Positions 52,001-60,767 of a DNA stretch of 64,000 nucleotides are shown piece after piece. The notes below the pieces were generated by a model. That model had not been told where the DNA came from and ran no database searches. It saw only the letters and a list, made by a program, of their open reading frames with translations. Each line of letters opens with the position of its first letter. Position 1 is the first letter of the stretch. The stretch is from Actinomyces marmotae (GTDB lineage: Bacteria > Actinomycetota > Actinomycetes > Actinomycetales > Actinomycetaceae), in assembly GCF_013177295.1 (NCBI RefSeq), contig NZ_CP053642.1, positions 186,001 through 250,000 of the forward strand, written 5' to 3'. The position numbers and the translations under genes were made by a program.

Positions 52001-53709
52001 ATCCGCCCCAGGCGCGGGTCGATCGGCAGGCGCGCCAGGCGGCGCCCGACGGCGGTCAGCCGCGGCCCGGCGGCGCTGGTGGCGCCGTCGGGGTGGATCG
52101 CGCCGATCTCGGCGAGCAGGGCGATGCCGTCGCGCACGGCCCGGCGGTCCGGGGCGTCGATGAAGGGGAAGTCCCCCACCGCGCCCAGCCCCAGGGCCGC
52201 CATCTGCAGGATGACGCTGGCCAGCGAGGTGCGCAGGATCTCCGGCTCGGTGTACTGGGGGCGGGAGTTGAAATCGGCCTCGGAGTAGAGGCGGATGGCG
52301 ACGCCGTCGGCCAGGCGCCCGCAGCGCCCCGAGCGCTGGTTGGCGCTGGCCTGGCTGATCGGCTCGATGGGCAGGCGCTGGACCTTCGTGCGGTTGGAGT
52401 AGCGCGAGATGCGGGCCAGGCCCGGGTCGATGACGTAGCGGATGCCGGGCACCGTCAGCGAGGTCTCGGCGACATTCGTGGCCAGGACGATCCGGCGCGT
52501 CGAATGCGGCTCGAAGACGCGGTGCTGCTCGGCGGCGCTCAGGCGCGAGTACAGGGGCACCACTTCGACCCCTCCGGGCAGCCGTGAGCGCCCGTCGACG
52601 GCGAGGCGCGGTCCGAGGTGATCAGCCAGGGCCGATTCGGTGTCCCGGATGTCCCGCTCGCCCGCGAGGAAGACGAGGATGTCCCCGGGGCCGGTGGCCA
52701 GGAGCTCGTCGACGGCGTCGAGGATGCCGGTGACCTGGTCGCGGTCCTCCCGGGGGGTGGGCCCCGGCCGCTTGGCGCGCCCGGCCCGGGGGGCGCGGTC
52801 GGCGCCATCGGGCTCGTCCGCGCCGTCGTCGGGCTCGTCCGCGCTCAGGGGCCGGTAGCGGATCTCGACGGGGTAGGTGCGGCCCGTGACCTCGATGACC
52901 GGGGCGGGCACGCGCGCGGCGGGGGCGGCGCCATCGGGGCGCGGGGGCTCGGCGCCGAAGTGCTCGGCGAAGCGCGCAGAGTCGATGGTGGCCGAGGTGA
53001 TGATGATCTTGAGGTCCGGGCGGCTCGGCAGGAGCCGGGCGAGGTAGCCCAGGATGAAGTCGATGTTGAGGCTGCGCTCATGGGCCTCGTCCACGATGAT
53101 CGTGTCGTAGCGGCGCAGCATCGGATCGGTCTGGATCTCCGCCAGGAGGATGCCGTCGGTCATGAGCTTGACGAGGGTGCGCGCCCCGACCTCCTCGGTG
53201 AAGCGCACCTGGTAGCCGACGATCCCCTCGGAGGAGACGCGGGTGCCCAGTTCGTCCGCGATGCGCTCGGCCACGGAGCGGGCGGCGATACGACGGGGCT
53301 GGGTGTGGCCGATCATCCCGGTGATGCCGCGGCCGAGCTCCAGGCAGATCTTGGGGATCTGCGTGGTCTTGCCGCTCCCGGTCTCCCCGGCCACGATGAC
53401 CACCTGGTTGCGCTGGATCGCCTCGGCGATCTCAGCGCGGCGGGCGGTAACGGGCAGTTCATCGGGGTAGACGATCTCCGGGACGGAGGCCGCGCGCTCG
53501 GAGAGCTGATCCGCGGTGAAACCCGGCCGGGGGTGCCTGCCCTGGCGACTCCCGCTGGGCCGGCGGACATGCCCGTCCCGCTGCTGGGCGGGGCGGCGCC
53601 CCCGACGGCCCCCGTCCTCCCGCCGTCCTCCCGAGTCGCGGCGATCGCGGCGCCCCTGCTGGCGCCCGTGGCCCTCACCGGCGTCGCCGGCAGCACTGGT
53701 GGTATCCAT
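49096..53709 (-). CDS. hrpA: ATP-dependent RNA helicase HrpA
   Basis: The 1537-residue DEAH helicase starts at ATG 53709 (an upstream in-frame start is less likely because the head is not conserved). After a 65-residue Arg/Gly-rich head come Walker A GETGSGKT (108-115), DEAHERS, SATID, the second RecA domain with VLATNVAETSLTVPGI and QRSGRCGR, a ratchet/OB region and a DUF3418-type C-terminal domain. A 110-residue Gly/Ala-rich insert (about 1130-1240) makes it longer than the usual 1300 residues. HrpA unwinds RNA and resolves stalled ribosomes. Confidence 0.94.
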   Translation of the reverse strand: MDTTSAAGDAGEGHGRQQGRRDRRDSGGRREDGGRRGRRPAQQRDGHVRRPSGSRQGRHPRPGFTADQLSERAASVPEIVYPDELPVTARRAEIAEAIQRNQVVIVAGETGSGKTTQIPKICLELGRGITGMIGHTQPRRIAARSVAERIADELGTRVSSEGIVGYQVRFTEEVGARTLVKLMTDGILLAEIQTDPMLRRYDTIIVDEAHERSLNIDFILGYLARLLPSRPDLKIIITSATIDSARFAEHFGAEPPRPDGAAPAARVPAPVIEVTGRTYPVEIRYRPLSADEPDDGADEPDGADRAPRAGRAKRPGPTPREDRDQVTGILDAVDELLATGPGDILVFLAGERDIRDTESALADHLGPRLAVDGRSRLPGGVEVVPLYSRLSAAEQHRVFEPHSTRRIVLATNVAETSLTVPGIRYVIDPGLARISRYSNRTKVQRLPIEPISQASANQRSGRCGRLADGVAIRLYSEADFNSRPQYTEPEILRTSLASVILQMAALGLGAVGDFPFIDAPDRRAVRDGIALLAEIGAIHPDGATSAAGPRLTAVGRRLARLPIDPRLGRMLLEAGELGCAGEVLVIVAALSIQDVRERPADKQEASDALHRRFADPTSDFLTYLNLWRYLRTQSRELSGSAFRRMCRAEFLHYLRIREWQDVHAQLRQMSRQLGLSASPVELPTARAIRAAGEALEPGSHAAQIAHGDVAAAVVALGRSADTPDADAIHRSLLVGLLSNVGNWDERRREYAGARGTRFTIWPGSGLRRKTYDWVMTAELVETSRLFARTVARIDERWIEEAAERAGLLRRVYGEPYWSTRHGAAMVHERVMLYGMTLVADRPSTLASVGTESARQVAREMFIRSGLVEGGWHARHGFVERNRELREELEDVERRRRVHGLLAGDEALFDFYDDRLPEDVHGAADFDAWWKRERGRHPDLLDFTRELLLPGDDDATGYPDTWTQGDLTLGLEYVFEPGRHDDGVTVRVPIEVLGRLEPTGFDWLVPGMRPELVVATIRALPKRVRRQLVPAPDVGAQAWAVLREEYPTPPGASCPDTPFEEAFAQVVGRLRGVEISDDDWAEAAERLPDHLSIAFVALDSRGKVLGRGKDLVALRRRLSGRTEEAVRSAVRGALAQAMEEARARSGGGGGSRGPGAGKAGRGRQAPGRLGQRGHRAGADPTGAAGPVGPKAGGAGSAGMSAGLAERAGLEEWPSGLAGLIGPDSSTIPTTVESTGTAGLVVRGYPALVASGGAARLRPGGGGGAGGGVTPGKPTAPTADLTILSDAVAQGREHPAGVIALAQARVALPTGRITSRWSGRESLTLAASPYRSTEALVADLQLAAARAVAERWASGTGRGLAEVREKAAFDELAGAMREGLEDEVHRIALIVVRALEAQREVQDAVDAHASLALLTTLQEVREQAAALIADGFITATPTGRLRHLPRYLKALAMRVERAASSPSAAAQDAALAYQAREALAGVERARERAAALPPDAAREAALAEARWMVEELRVSLFAQTLGTSQKVSPQRISKLLATI

Positions 53710-53874
53710 AGGCCGCCCATTGTCCCCCATGCGGCGGGCAGGGGCGGACGGTCGGGAAGATCCCCTCGCCACCCGCCTCGTCGGGCAGGGCGGTGGCGCG
53801 CGCCCCGCGTCTCCCAGCCGGGGTGCCGGAGGAGCCCGTGGCGTGGGCGCCCGGGGGGGAGGCGCTGTGAGGGG

Positions 53875-54708
53875 CTAGCGCAGGCGCAGGGCCATCCAGT
53901 CCACCGCGGCGCGAGCGAGCTCGGCATCGGCCTCCTCGCCCGAGGAGTGGATCTGAAGCATGCGCGAGCCGTCGGGCAAGAGGGGGAAGCCCTTGGCGGC
54001 CTCGTCGGCGGCGTCGGAGGACTCCTCGACCCGCGCGCCGTGCACCATGAGGATCGGCCAGGGCAGGCCCTCCATGACGTCGTCGGGGCGCTGCATCGAC
54101 ACGTCCGCCAGGGTCTCCTTGGTCAGGACATCCCAGGCGCGGTCATTGGGATTGTCATCCGGCAGGCGGGTCATGCCGTGCTTGTCGAGCTCGTCGAGCT
54201 GGCTGGGGGAGAAGACCTCCTCCCACAGGATCGACTGCGGGCCGACGATCGCGCCAACGGCCACCGCCGTGCGCACCTGCTCCGGCCTGGCGACGAGCGC
54301 CGCCGTGGCCCCCAGGCCATGCCCGTGGATCCCCTGGCGCGCGTAGCCCATTTGGGCGAGCCACCCGCACAGCGCCTGGAGATCGGCGACCTCACCGGCC
54401 AGGGTGATGACGTCGTCGTCGGAGGCGCCCAGGCCCGAGAAATCGAACTGGAGCGTCGCCAGGCCAGCCTCCCTGTACGCGGCGGCCATCCGGTCGAGGC
54501 TGTGCCCGGGCCCGTGGCGGTCGGCGAGGAAGTCATGGGTGAGGATGACGATGGCCTCGGGGCGCCCGGGGATCGCGCCACCGGTGCCCACCACCCGTTG
54601 CCCATCGTCGGGGTCGAGGTCGGGGACCCCGGCGGGCAGCACGAGTTCAACCGCGAGGCCGATGCCCCTGGCGGTATCGATGCGCGCCTCGATGCGCTGA
54701 TCAGACAT
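53875..54708 (-). CDS. Alpha/beta hydrolase with Gly at the nucleophile position
   Basis: The 277-residue protein resembles serine aminopeptidase S33-type hydrolases that often accompany OsmC domains: VILTHDF, LQFDFSGLGASD and a long alpha/beta core. The elbow reads GHGLGA (129-134), so the expected Ser is Gly131. Classical esterase chemistry is therefore unlikely, unless another residue serves. ATG 54708 lies 7 nt after TACCTT on the minus strand; the frame continues upstream without conservation. It is divergent from metF. Confidence 0.8.
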   Translation of the reverse strand: MSDQRIEARIDTARGIGLAVELVLPAGVPDLDPDDGQRVVGTGGAIPGRPEAIVILTHDFLADRHGPGHSLDRMAAAYREAGLATLQFDFSGLGASDDDVITLAGEVADLQALCGWLAQMGYARQGIHGHGLGATAALVARPEQVRTAVAVGAIVGPQSILWEEVFSPSQLDELDKHGMTRLPDDNPNDRAWDVLTKETLADVSMQRPDDVMEGLPWPILMVHGARVEESSDAADEAAKGFPLLPDGSRMLQIHSSGEEADAELARAAVDWMALRLR

Positions 54709-54892
54709 GGGCACCAAGGTAAGGCAGCGCCGTCGCCCCGACCATCCCCCCACAGGGGGAGATCCGCCGATTGCGCTCGAAGCGTGACTGCCGACGCGGC
54801 ACGGCCCTCACAGATTCCCGCAACATGACGCCGCGTCTCAGAAAACGGACCCGGGGGCCGGTCCCCGCTGGGCTCTGGCAGGATGCGAATAC

Positions 54893-54968
54893 CCATCCAG
54901 AGCGATTGAGAGACCTGGCTCAACGACGTCGCAGCAACCCCTGAGGGTGCTTCCGCCAGGACCGATGG
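54893..54968 (+). promoter_or_regulatory. SAM riboswitch (S-box clan) before metF
   Basis: The leader has the conserved strings of an actinobacterial SAM riboswitch: AGAGCGATTGAGAGACC, GTCGCAGCAACC and GGGTGCTTCCGCCAGGACC. P1 is closed by CCATC (54893-54897) and GATGG (54964-54968), and CTGGC/GCCAG forms an inner helix. The ribosome site GGAG (54967-54970) overlaps the 3' strand of P1, so SAM binding should block translation of metF. Subclass (SAM-I or SAM-IV) needs a covariance search. Confidence 0.85.
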
Positions 54969-54975
54969 AGAAGAC

Positions 54976-56028
54976 ATGTCGACCACCCCAGACGATTCGG
55001 CCCCCGCCCCGCACGGGGCGCCCACGCTCTCCCTCGAGCTCTTCCCGCCCCGCGCCGGCGCCGCTTCCTCTCAGACCTGGAGCGCCCTGGACCGGCTGCT
55101 GGCCACCGCCCCGGACTTCGTCTCCGTCACCTACCGGCCGACCTTCGTGCTGGGAGCCCGTCCCGCCGACCCCGCCGTGCGGGTCATCCGCGAGCACAAC
55201 CCCGCCGAGGACGTCGTCACCCACGTGCTGGCGCGCTCCCGCACCCCGCTCATGGCGCACCTGACCTGCATCGGCTACCGCAAGCGCGACGTCGTGGAGA
55301 TCGTCCGCCTCTTCCTGGCCCTGGGCGTGCGCCGCTTCCTGGCCCTGCGCGGCGACCCTCCCCGCGGGCACGACGCCGACGAACTGCCCGGCGAGCTCGC
55401 CCACGCCGAGGACCTCGTGCGCGTTATCCGGGAGGTCGAGGCCGAGTACTTCGACGACGGCGAGCGCCACCTCACGATTGCCGTCGCCGCCTACCCGGCG
55501 GTGCTCGACCACGGGCGCGGCGTTGAGGTCCTCGCCGCCAAGCAGGCCGCCGGCGCGGACCTGGCCATCACCCAGGTCTTCTACGATCCCGAGGACTACC
55601 TCTCGCTCGCCCGCGCCGCCACCTACTGCGGCGTCTCCATGCCCCTGCTTCCCGGCATCCTGCCGATGACCGACCTCGCCCGGCTCTCCCGCCTGGCCGC
55701 CCTGACCGGCGTGCCCATCCCCGCGGGGCTCGCCGCCAGCCTCAAGCCCGCCCGGGGGGCCCAGGCCGTCACGCGAGGGATCGACGCCACCCTCAGGCTG
55801 GCCACCGAGGTCCTCGACGGTGGCGCCCCCGGCATCCACCTCTACACCTTCAACCGCACCCGCCCCGCCCTCGACGTCGTCAGCCAGTTGCGGCTGGGCG
55901 GCATCCTCGGCGGCGAGCGCGCCTCGGCCGCCATGCAGCGCGACGTGCGCCGCGCCTACCTCAACGCCACGCCCGGCGGTGATCGTCGAATGCCCGAGCC
56001 GGCTCACGCCGGTCCTGCGCGCCCCTGA
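54976..56028 (+). CDS. metF: 5,10-methylenetetrahydrofolate reductase
   Basis: The 350-residue TIM-barrel flavoenzyme shows LSLELFPPRAG (catalytic Glu region), FVSVTYRP, LALRGDPP, ITQVFYDPEDY and GILPMTD. It makes 5-methyl-THF for methionine synthesis. It is controlled by the SAM riboswitch directly upstream and followed 6 bp later by metE, so both methyl-group supply and transfer respond to SAM. The ATG has GGAG 5 nt upstream. The C-terminal 25 residues are a variable tail. Confidence 0.96.
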   Translation: MSTTPDDSAPAPHGAPTLSLELFPPRAGAASSQTWSALDRLLATAPDFVSVTYRPTFVLGARPADPAVRVIREHNPAEDVVTHVLARSRTPLMAHLTCIGYRKRDVVEIVRLFLALGVRRFLALRGDPPRGHDADELPGELAHAEDLVRVIREVEAEYFDDGERHLTIAVAAYPAVLDHGRGVEVLAAKQAAGADLAITQVFYDPEDYLSLARAATYCGVSMPLLPGILPMTDLARLSRLAALTGVPIPAGLAASLKPARGAQAVTRGIDATLRLATEVLDGGAPGIHLYTFNRTRPALDVVSQLRLGGILGGERASAAMQRDVRRAYLNATPGGDRRMPEPAHAGPARP

Positions 56029-56034
56029 ACCTCG

Positions 56035-58470
56035 ATGACGAAAGCGACGACCATGACTACCCCGACCACCCCGACCACGCCAGCCGCCACAACCGCGCCC
56101 GCCCCCTCCACCCCCCTGCCCGCCGCCACCATCCTCGGCTACCCGCGCATCGGCCCCGACCGCGAGCTCAAGCGCGCCGTCGAGTCCTACTGGAAGGGCG
56201 CCACCAGCGCCGATGAGCTGCGCGCCGCCGCCGCGGGGCTGCGCCGCGCCACCCGTGAGCGCCTGCGCGGCCTGGGGCTGTCAGGGCCGGCCGCCGTCCC
56301 CGCCGACTTCGCCTACTACGACCAGGTCCTCCAGGTCACGAGCGCCCTGGGCGCCGTGCCCGCCCGCTTCGCCCACCTGCGCGGCGGCGCCGGGCAAGGG
56401 CACCCCGGCCTGGGCCTTGAGGGTCATTTCACGGTGGCGCGCGGCCAGGGAGACCTCGCGGCGCAGGAGATGACGAAGTGGATGGACTCGAACTACCACT
56501 ACCTCGTCCCCGAGATCGACGAGTCCACCGTCTTCGACTACGCCCCCGGATTCGGCGCCATTGACCCCACGGACGGGCCCGCCGCTCAGGTCCTGGAGGC
56601 CCTCGCCGCGGGCGAGCCGGATCCGCGGCCGGTCATCGTCGGCCCGGTCACCTACCTGCTCGCCTCCAAGCCCGCCGACGGCGCGGCCCCCGGATTCCGG
56701 CCGATCGACCGCCTGGACGACCTCCTGGGCGCCTACGGCCACCTCCTGGCCGACCTGTGGGCCGCCGGGGCGCAGTGGGTCCAGATCGACGAGCCCGCCC
56801 TCGTCGCCGACACCTGGGGCGTGCCCCGCGAGGAGGTCCTGGCCGCCGTCCACCGGGCTTACGCCTGGATCGCCGCCATCGTCGAGCGTCCGCGGGTCCT
56901 CGTCACCGGCGCCTACGGCTCGCTCGGCGACGCCCTGCCCGTGCTGGGGGCCACCGGGATCGAGGCCGTGGGCCTGGACCTCGTGGCCGGGGCGCTGCCG
57001 CGGGACGAGGACCTGGCGGCTCTGGGCGGCAAGAGCGTCGTCGCCGGGGTGGTCTCCGGCCGCAACATCTGGCGAACGGACCTTGAGGCCGCGCTGACCA
57101 CCCTTGAGCGCCTGCGTGACGCCCTGCCCCAGGGCGCGCCCCTGACCGTGGCCACCTCCACATCCCTGCAGCACGTCCCGCATGACGTCGAGCGCGAGGC
57201 CCGCCTCGACCCGGCCATCCGCTCCTGGCTGGCTTTCGCCGACCAGAAGGTGGGGGAGGTCCTCACCCTCGCGCGGGGCCTGGCCGAGGGCCGGGACGCC
57301 ATCGCCGACGAGCTCGCCCGTGACGCGAGCCTGCGTGCCCAGCGGGCCGCCCACCCCGGGGTGCGGCGCGCCGAGGTGCGCGACGCCGTCAGCGCCATCA
57401 CCCCCGCCGACCGGGCGCGCCCGCCCTACGCCGAGCGCAAGCCGCTTCAGGACGCCCGCCTGGGCCTGCCGCTCCTGCCCACCACGACCATCGGCTCCTT
57501 CCCCCAGACCCCGGAGATCCGCGCCGCCCGCGCCGCCCACCGCGGGGGAGAGCTCGACGCCGCCGGCTACGGGGCCCAGATGAGGGCCGAAATCGAGCGC
57601 GTGGTGCGCCTCCAGGAGGAGATCGGCCTGGACGTGCTCGTCCACGGCGAGGCCGAGCGCAATGACATGGTCCAGTACTTCGCCGAGCTGCTCGACGGCT
57701 TCGCCACCACCGAGCACGGCTGGGTCCAGTCCTACGGCTCGCGCTGCACCCGGCCCTCGATCCTGTGGGGCGACGTCGCCCGGCCGGCGCCGATGACGGT
57801 CGCCTGGTCCTCCTACGCCCAGTCGCTCACCGACAGGCCTCTCAAGGGCATGCTCACCGGACCCGTGACGATCATGGCCTGGTCCTTCGTCCGCGACGAC
57901 CTGCCGCGCGCTGAGGTGGCCGACCAGCTGGGGCTGGCCCTACGCGCCGAGGTGGCCGACCTGGAGGCCGCGGGCATCGGCGTCATCCAGGTCGATGAGC
58001 CGGCCATCCGCGAGACCCTGCCGCTGCGCCGCGCCGATCAGCCCGCCTACCTGGAGTGGTCCGTCGGCTCCTTCCGCCTGGCCACCGGCGGGGCGGCCAG
58101 CGCCACCCAGATCCACACCCACCTGTGCTACTCGGAGTTCGACGTGGTCATCGACGCCGTCGACCACTTGGACGCCGACGTCACCTCCATTGAGGCCTCC
58201 CGCTCCAGGATGGACATCCTCCCGGCGGTCGCCGAGCACGGCTTCGCCCGCCAGCTCGGCCCGGGCGTGTGGGACATCCACTCCCCGCGCGTGCCCAGCA
58301 CCGAGGAGTGCGCCGAACTCGTCGGCCGCGCCGTCGACGCCCTGGGCGCCGGGAGCGTCTGGGTCAACCCCGACTGCGGACTCAAGACCCGCGGTTACGC
58401 GGAGACCACGACCTCGTTGCGGAACCTCGTGGACGCCGCGGCGCGCGTGCGGGGCGGCCTGGAGGGCTGA
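56035..58470 (+). CDS. metE: Cobalamin-independent methionine synthase
   Basis: The 811-residue enzyme has both barrels of MetE: the N-terminal half begins ILGYPRIGPDRELKRAVESYW, and the catalytic half has PTTTIGSFPQT, VHGEAERNDMVQYF, and the zinc ligands in HTHLCYSEF (His, Cys), a Glu and the C-terminal Cys of NPDCGLKTRG. It transfers the methyl group of 5-methyl-THF to homocysteine. A Thr/Pro-rich head of about 30 residues precedes the conserved start. It is in one operon with metF under SAM control. Confidence 0.97.
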   Translation: MTKATTMTTPTTPTTPAATTAPAPSTPLPAATILGYPRIGPDRELKRAVESYWKGATSADELRAAAAGLRRATRERLRGLGLSGPAAVPADFAYYDQVLQVTSALGAVPARFAHLRGGAGQGHPGLGLEGHFTVARGQGDLAAQEMTKWMDSNYHYLVPEIDESTVFDYAPGFGAIDPTDGPAAQVLEALAAGEPDPRPVIVGPVTYLLASKPADGAAPGFRPIDRLDDLLGAYGHLLADLWAAGAQWVQIDEPALVADTWGVPREEVLAAVHRAYAWIAAIVERPRVLVTGAYGSLGDALPVLGATGIEAVGLDLVAGALPRDEDLAALGGKSVVAGVVSGRNIWRTDLEAALTTLERLRDALPQGAPLTVATSTSLQHVPHDVEREARLDPAIRSWLAFADQKVGEVLTLARGLAEGRDAIADELARDASLRAQRAAHPGVRRAEVRDAVSAITPADRARPPYAERKPLQDARLGLPLLPTTTIGSFPQTPEIRAARAAHRGGELDAAGYGAQMRAEIERVVRLQEEIGLDVLVHGEAERNDMVQYFAELLDGFATTEHGWVQSYGSRCTRPSILWGDVARPAPMTVAWSSYAQSLTDRPLKGMLTGPVTIMAWSFVRDDLPRAEVADQLGLALRAEVADLEAAGIGVIQVDEPAIRETLPLRRADQPAYLEWSVGSFRLATGGAASATQIHTHLCYSEFDVVIDAVDHLDADVTSIEASRSRMDILPAVAEHGFARQLGPGVWDIHSPRVPSTEECAELVGRAVDALGAGSVWVNPDCGLKTRGYAETTTSLRNLVDAAARVRGGLEG

Positions 58471-58501
58471 GCGCCGGGCCGGTGAGAGCCGGCCGGGCCC
58501 C
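58471..58501. terminator. Bidirectional terminator between metE and cutC
   Basis: GGCCGG and CCGGCC pair around the loop TGAGAG in the 31-bp gap between the convergent stops, with further pairing of flanking GC. It can serve both transcripts. Confidence 0.6.
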
Positions 58502-59437
58502 TCAGCCCTCTGAGCGGCCCGGCCGGCCCGGGACCGGAAGGGCGCGCGCCACCTTGACGATCTCGCGCACCTGCTCCTCGTCGGTGTTCTGGGGCAGGTG
58601 CGGGGGCAGGCCCGGGAAGGAGCAGCGCAGGTGGATCTCCCCGGCGCCCGTGGCCTCGATGACCTCGGCGACGTTGTCGCTGCGCACCATGCCGGTGGCG
58701 ATGACCGTCGGCCCCTCCTCGGCCACCATCGCGGCGATCATCCGCGCCCCGTCGAGGGCGGTGTCCGCCGCGCCACTGGTGAGCACGTAGTCGACGCCGA
58801 GTTGGCCCAGGTCGCGGTAGGCCTCCAGGGGGTCGCGGCTGGCGTCGATGGCCCGGTGGAAGGTCAGGGTGGCGCCGTCGGCGAGGTCCTTGAGGAGGCG
58901 GATGAGGCCGCGGTCGACGGTGCCGTCGTCCGTCAGGCCGCCGACGACGATCCCCAGGTCCACGGCCGGGGGCAGCGGCTGGGCCGGGTTGGAGGTGGGC
59001 ACGGGCCGGGTGTACTCGCTCATCTCCCGCGCCAGGGCGGCGATCCTGCGCACGTCCGCGATCATCGCGCGCCTGCCGTCGCCGTCGTAGACGAAGCTGC
59101 CTCCCCGGGGGCGAATCATGACGCGCAGGCCGAAGGGGGCGCCGTCCTTTGAGGAGGCCCAGTGCGCGCCGATGCGCTGGCGCTTGGCCTCGACCTCCTC
59201 GGCTGCGGCCAGGATGGCGGCCTCGACAGCGCCGATCGAGGGCGTGGTGCCGCCAACGGTGACGTTGTCGCATAACTCGGCGCGATCCGCCCCCGCGCGG
59301 ACCGCGCGCCGCACGCCCGCCACGTTCTCCAGGCAGATCTCGACCCCGATGTGGTCGAGGTCGCGCCAGGGGGCGGTGTGTGGCGCGGTGTGATGGCGCA
59401 GGGACGGAGCGGTCACGGATAGAACTGCTGGGTTCAT
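58502..59437 (-). CDS. cutC: CutC-family protein
   Basis: The 311-residue TIM-barrel protein has GVEICLENVAG, AGADRAELCDNVTVGGTTPS, RPRGGSFVYDGDG, FHRAID and TSGAADTALDGA, all typical of CutC. It was named for copper homeostasis, but the role is disputed and a copper site is not evident here. CACACT lies 6 nt before ATG 59437 on the minus strand. The 28-residue N-terminal extension before the barrel is not conserved, so translation could begin later. Confidence 0.92.
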   Translation of the reverse strand: MNPAVLSVTAPSLRHHTAPHTAPWRDLDHIGVEICLENVAGVRRAVRAGADRAELCDNVTVGGTTPSIGAVEAAILAAAEEVEAKRQRIGAHWASSKDGAPFGLRVMIRPRGGSFVYDGDGRRAMIADVRRIAALAREMSEYTRPVPTSNPAQPLPPAVDLGIVVGGLTDDGTVDRGLIRLLKDLADGATLTFHRAIDASRDPLEAYRDLGQLGVDYVLTSGAADTALDGARMIAAMVAEEGPTVIATGMVRSDNVAEVIEATGAGEIHLRCSFPGLPPHLPQNTDEEQVREIVKVARALPVPGRPGRSEG

Positions 59438-59560
59438 GGCACGAGTGTGGCACGCGGCGCTCCATCTCGCGATCCCATGCTGCGCCGGAGCGTGTCTGGC
59501 TTCGCGCCTCGCCGGTGCGATCCCCGGCGGCGAGGACCCCGGTCCCGGGCGCGCGGGCGG

Positions 59561-60562
59561 TCAGACGTCGTCGAGGTCCTCGTAACTCTTCGGATCGCCG
59601 ATCGGCTCGAGGTGGGCGGAGACCCGCAGGCCCGGATCCGCGCGGACCAGGTCATCGATAAGGTCCTCGGCGAAGTCGTGCCCCTGCTTGACCGTCCAGG
59701 CGTCGGGCACGAGCACGTGGAGATCCATGAAACGGCGGTTTCCTGCCTCGCGGATGCGCATGGCGTGGAAGTCGATGCGGCCGGGTTCGCGGCGGGCGCC
59801 CAGCACCTCCTCCACCCGGGCGATCGCCTCGGCGGCGGGGGCGGCGTCCATGAGCCCGCCCACCGACTCGTTGATGAGCTTGAAGCCCGTCCACATGATG
59901 TTGAGGCCCGCCCCCAGGGCCACGAGGGCGTCGAGCACCGGCGAGCCGGTGAGTGCCACGATCCCCACGCCGATGAGCACGGCCGCGGAGGTGATGACAT
60001 CGGTGGCCAGGTGCTTGGCGTCGGCGATGAGCGCGGCCGAGCGCTCGGCGCGCCCCGCCCGATGCAGGACCCAGGCGACCCCGCCGTTGATGACCGAGGC
60101 GATCACGGAGACCGCCAGGCCCAGCCCCAGCCTCTCGGGCATGACCGGATGGATGATCCGCTCGGCCGCCGTGACGATGATGAGGGCCGCCGCGACGAAG
60201 ATCATGACGCCCTCGACCACCGCGGAAAAGTACTCCGCCTTGGAGTGGCCGAACTGGTGGTCCTCGTCGGCCGGGCGGATCGAGACCTTGAGCACCCACA
60301 GGGCCACCACCGCCGCCACCAGGTTGACGAGCGACTCCGCCGCGTCCGAGAGGAGCCCGGCCGAGCCGGTCACCCATGCCGCCCAGGACTTCAGGGCGAT
60401 GGTGGCCAGGGCTGCCCCGATGGACAGCCACGCGTACGTGGACAGGTCCTGGGGCGGGGCGTAGCGCGAGCCCGTGGCCGAGCGCCGCGGCACTGGAGGC
60501 ACTGGCGGCGCTGGCGGTGAGGGCCGGGAGGGCTGCGGGGGCGGGGAGGGCTGTGACGGCAC
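59561..60562 (-). CDS. Cation diffusion facilitator (zinc/iron-type efflux)
   Basis: The 333-residue transporter has six helices with metal-site residues in LLSDAAESLVN (helix 2, Asp in xxxD) and HLATDVITS (helix 5, His and Asp), the HSKAEYFSA motif and a cytoplasmic CDF dimerisation domain (DFHAMRIREAG, DLHVLVPDAW). It exports divalent metals in exchange for protons. The start is GTG 60562, 7 nt after GAGGAT; the longer open frame upstream is a Pro/Gly-rich non-conserved stretch. Metal specificity unknown. Confidence 0.9.
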   Translation of the reverse strand: MPSQPSPPPQPSRPSPPAPPVPPVPRRSATGSRYAPPQDLSTYAWLSIGAALATIALKSWAAWVTGSAGLLSDAAESLVNLVAAVVALWVLKVSIRPADEDHQFGHSKAEYFSAVVEGVMIFVAAALIIVTAAERIIHPVMPERLGLGLAVSVIASVINGGVAWVLHRAGRAERSAALIADAKHLATDVITSAAVLIGVGIVALTGSPVLDALVALGAGLNIMWTGFKLINESVGGLMDAAPAAEAIARVEEVLGARREPGRIDFHAMRIREAGNRRFMDLHVLVPDAWTVKQGHDFAEDLIDDLVRADPGLRVSAHLEPIGDPKSYEDLDDV

Positions 60563-60767
60563 GCGCCCGATCCTCCCCCCTGGCCGGTCGTGCCCGCCAG
60601 CGGCGGTTTCGGTGAGCCTGATGCTGTGGGCGGCCCTGCTGGGCGAAAGGCCTCCCGGGCGCGCCCCGGCTCGGCCCCCGCCGCCTACCCCGGGCGGGAT
60701 GGCGCTTGCCCGGTGAGTCCCCGCCCCGTGCGGGCCCTCACCGCCGCGCATCCTCTATCGTGTGGCC

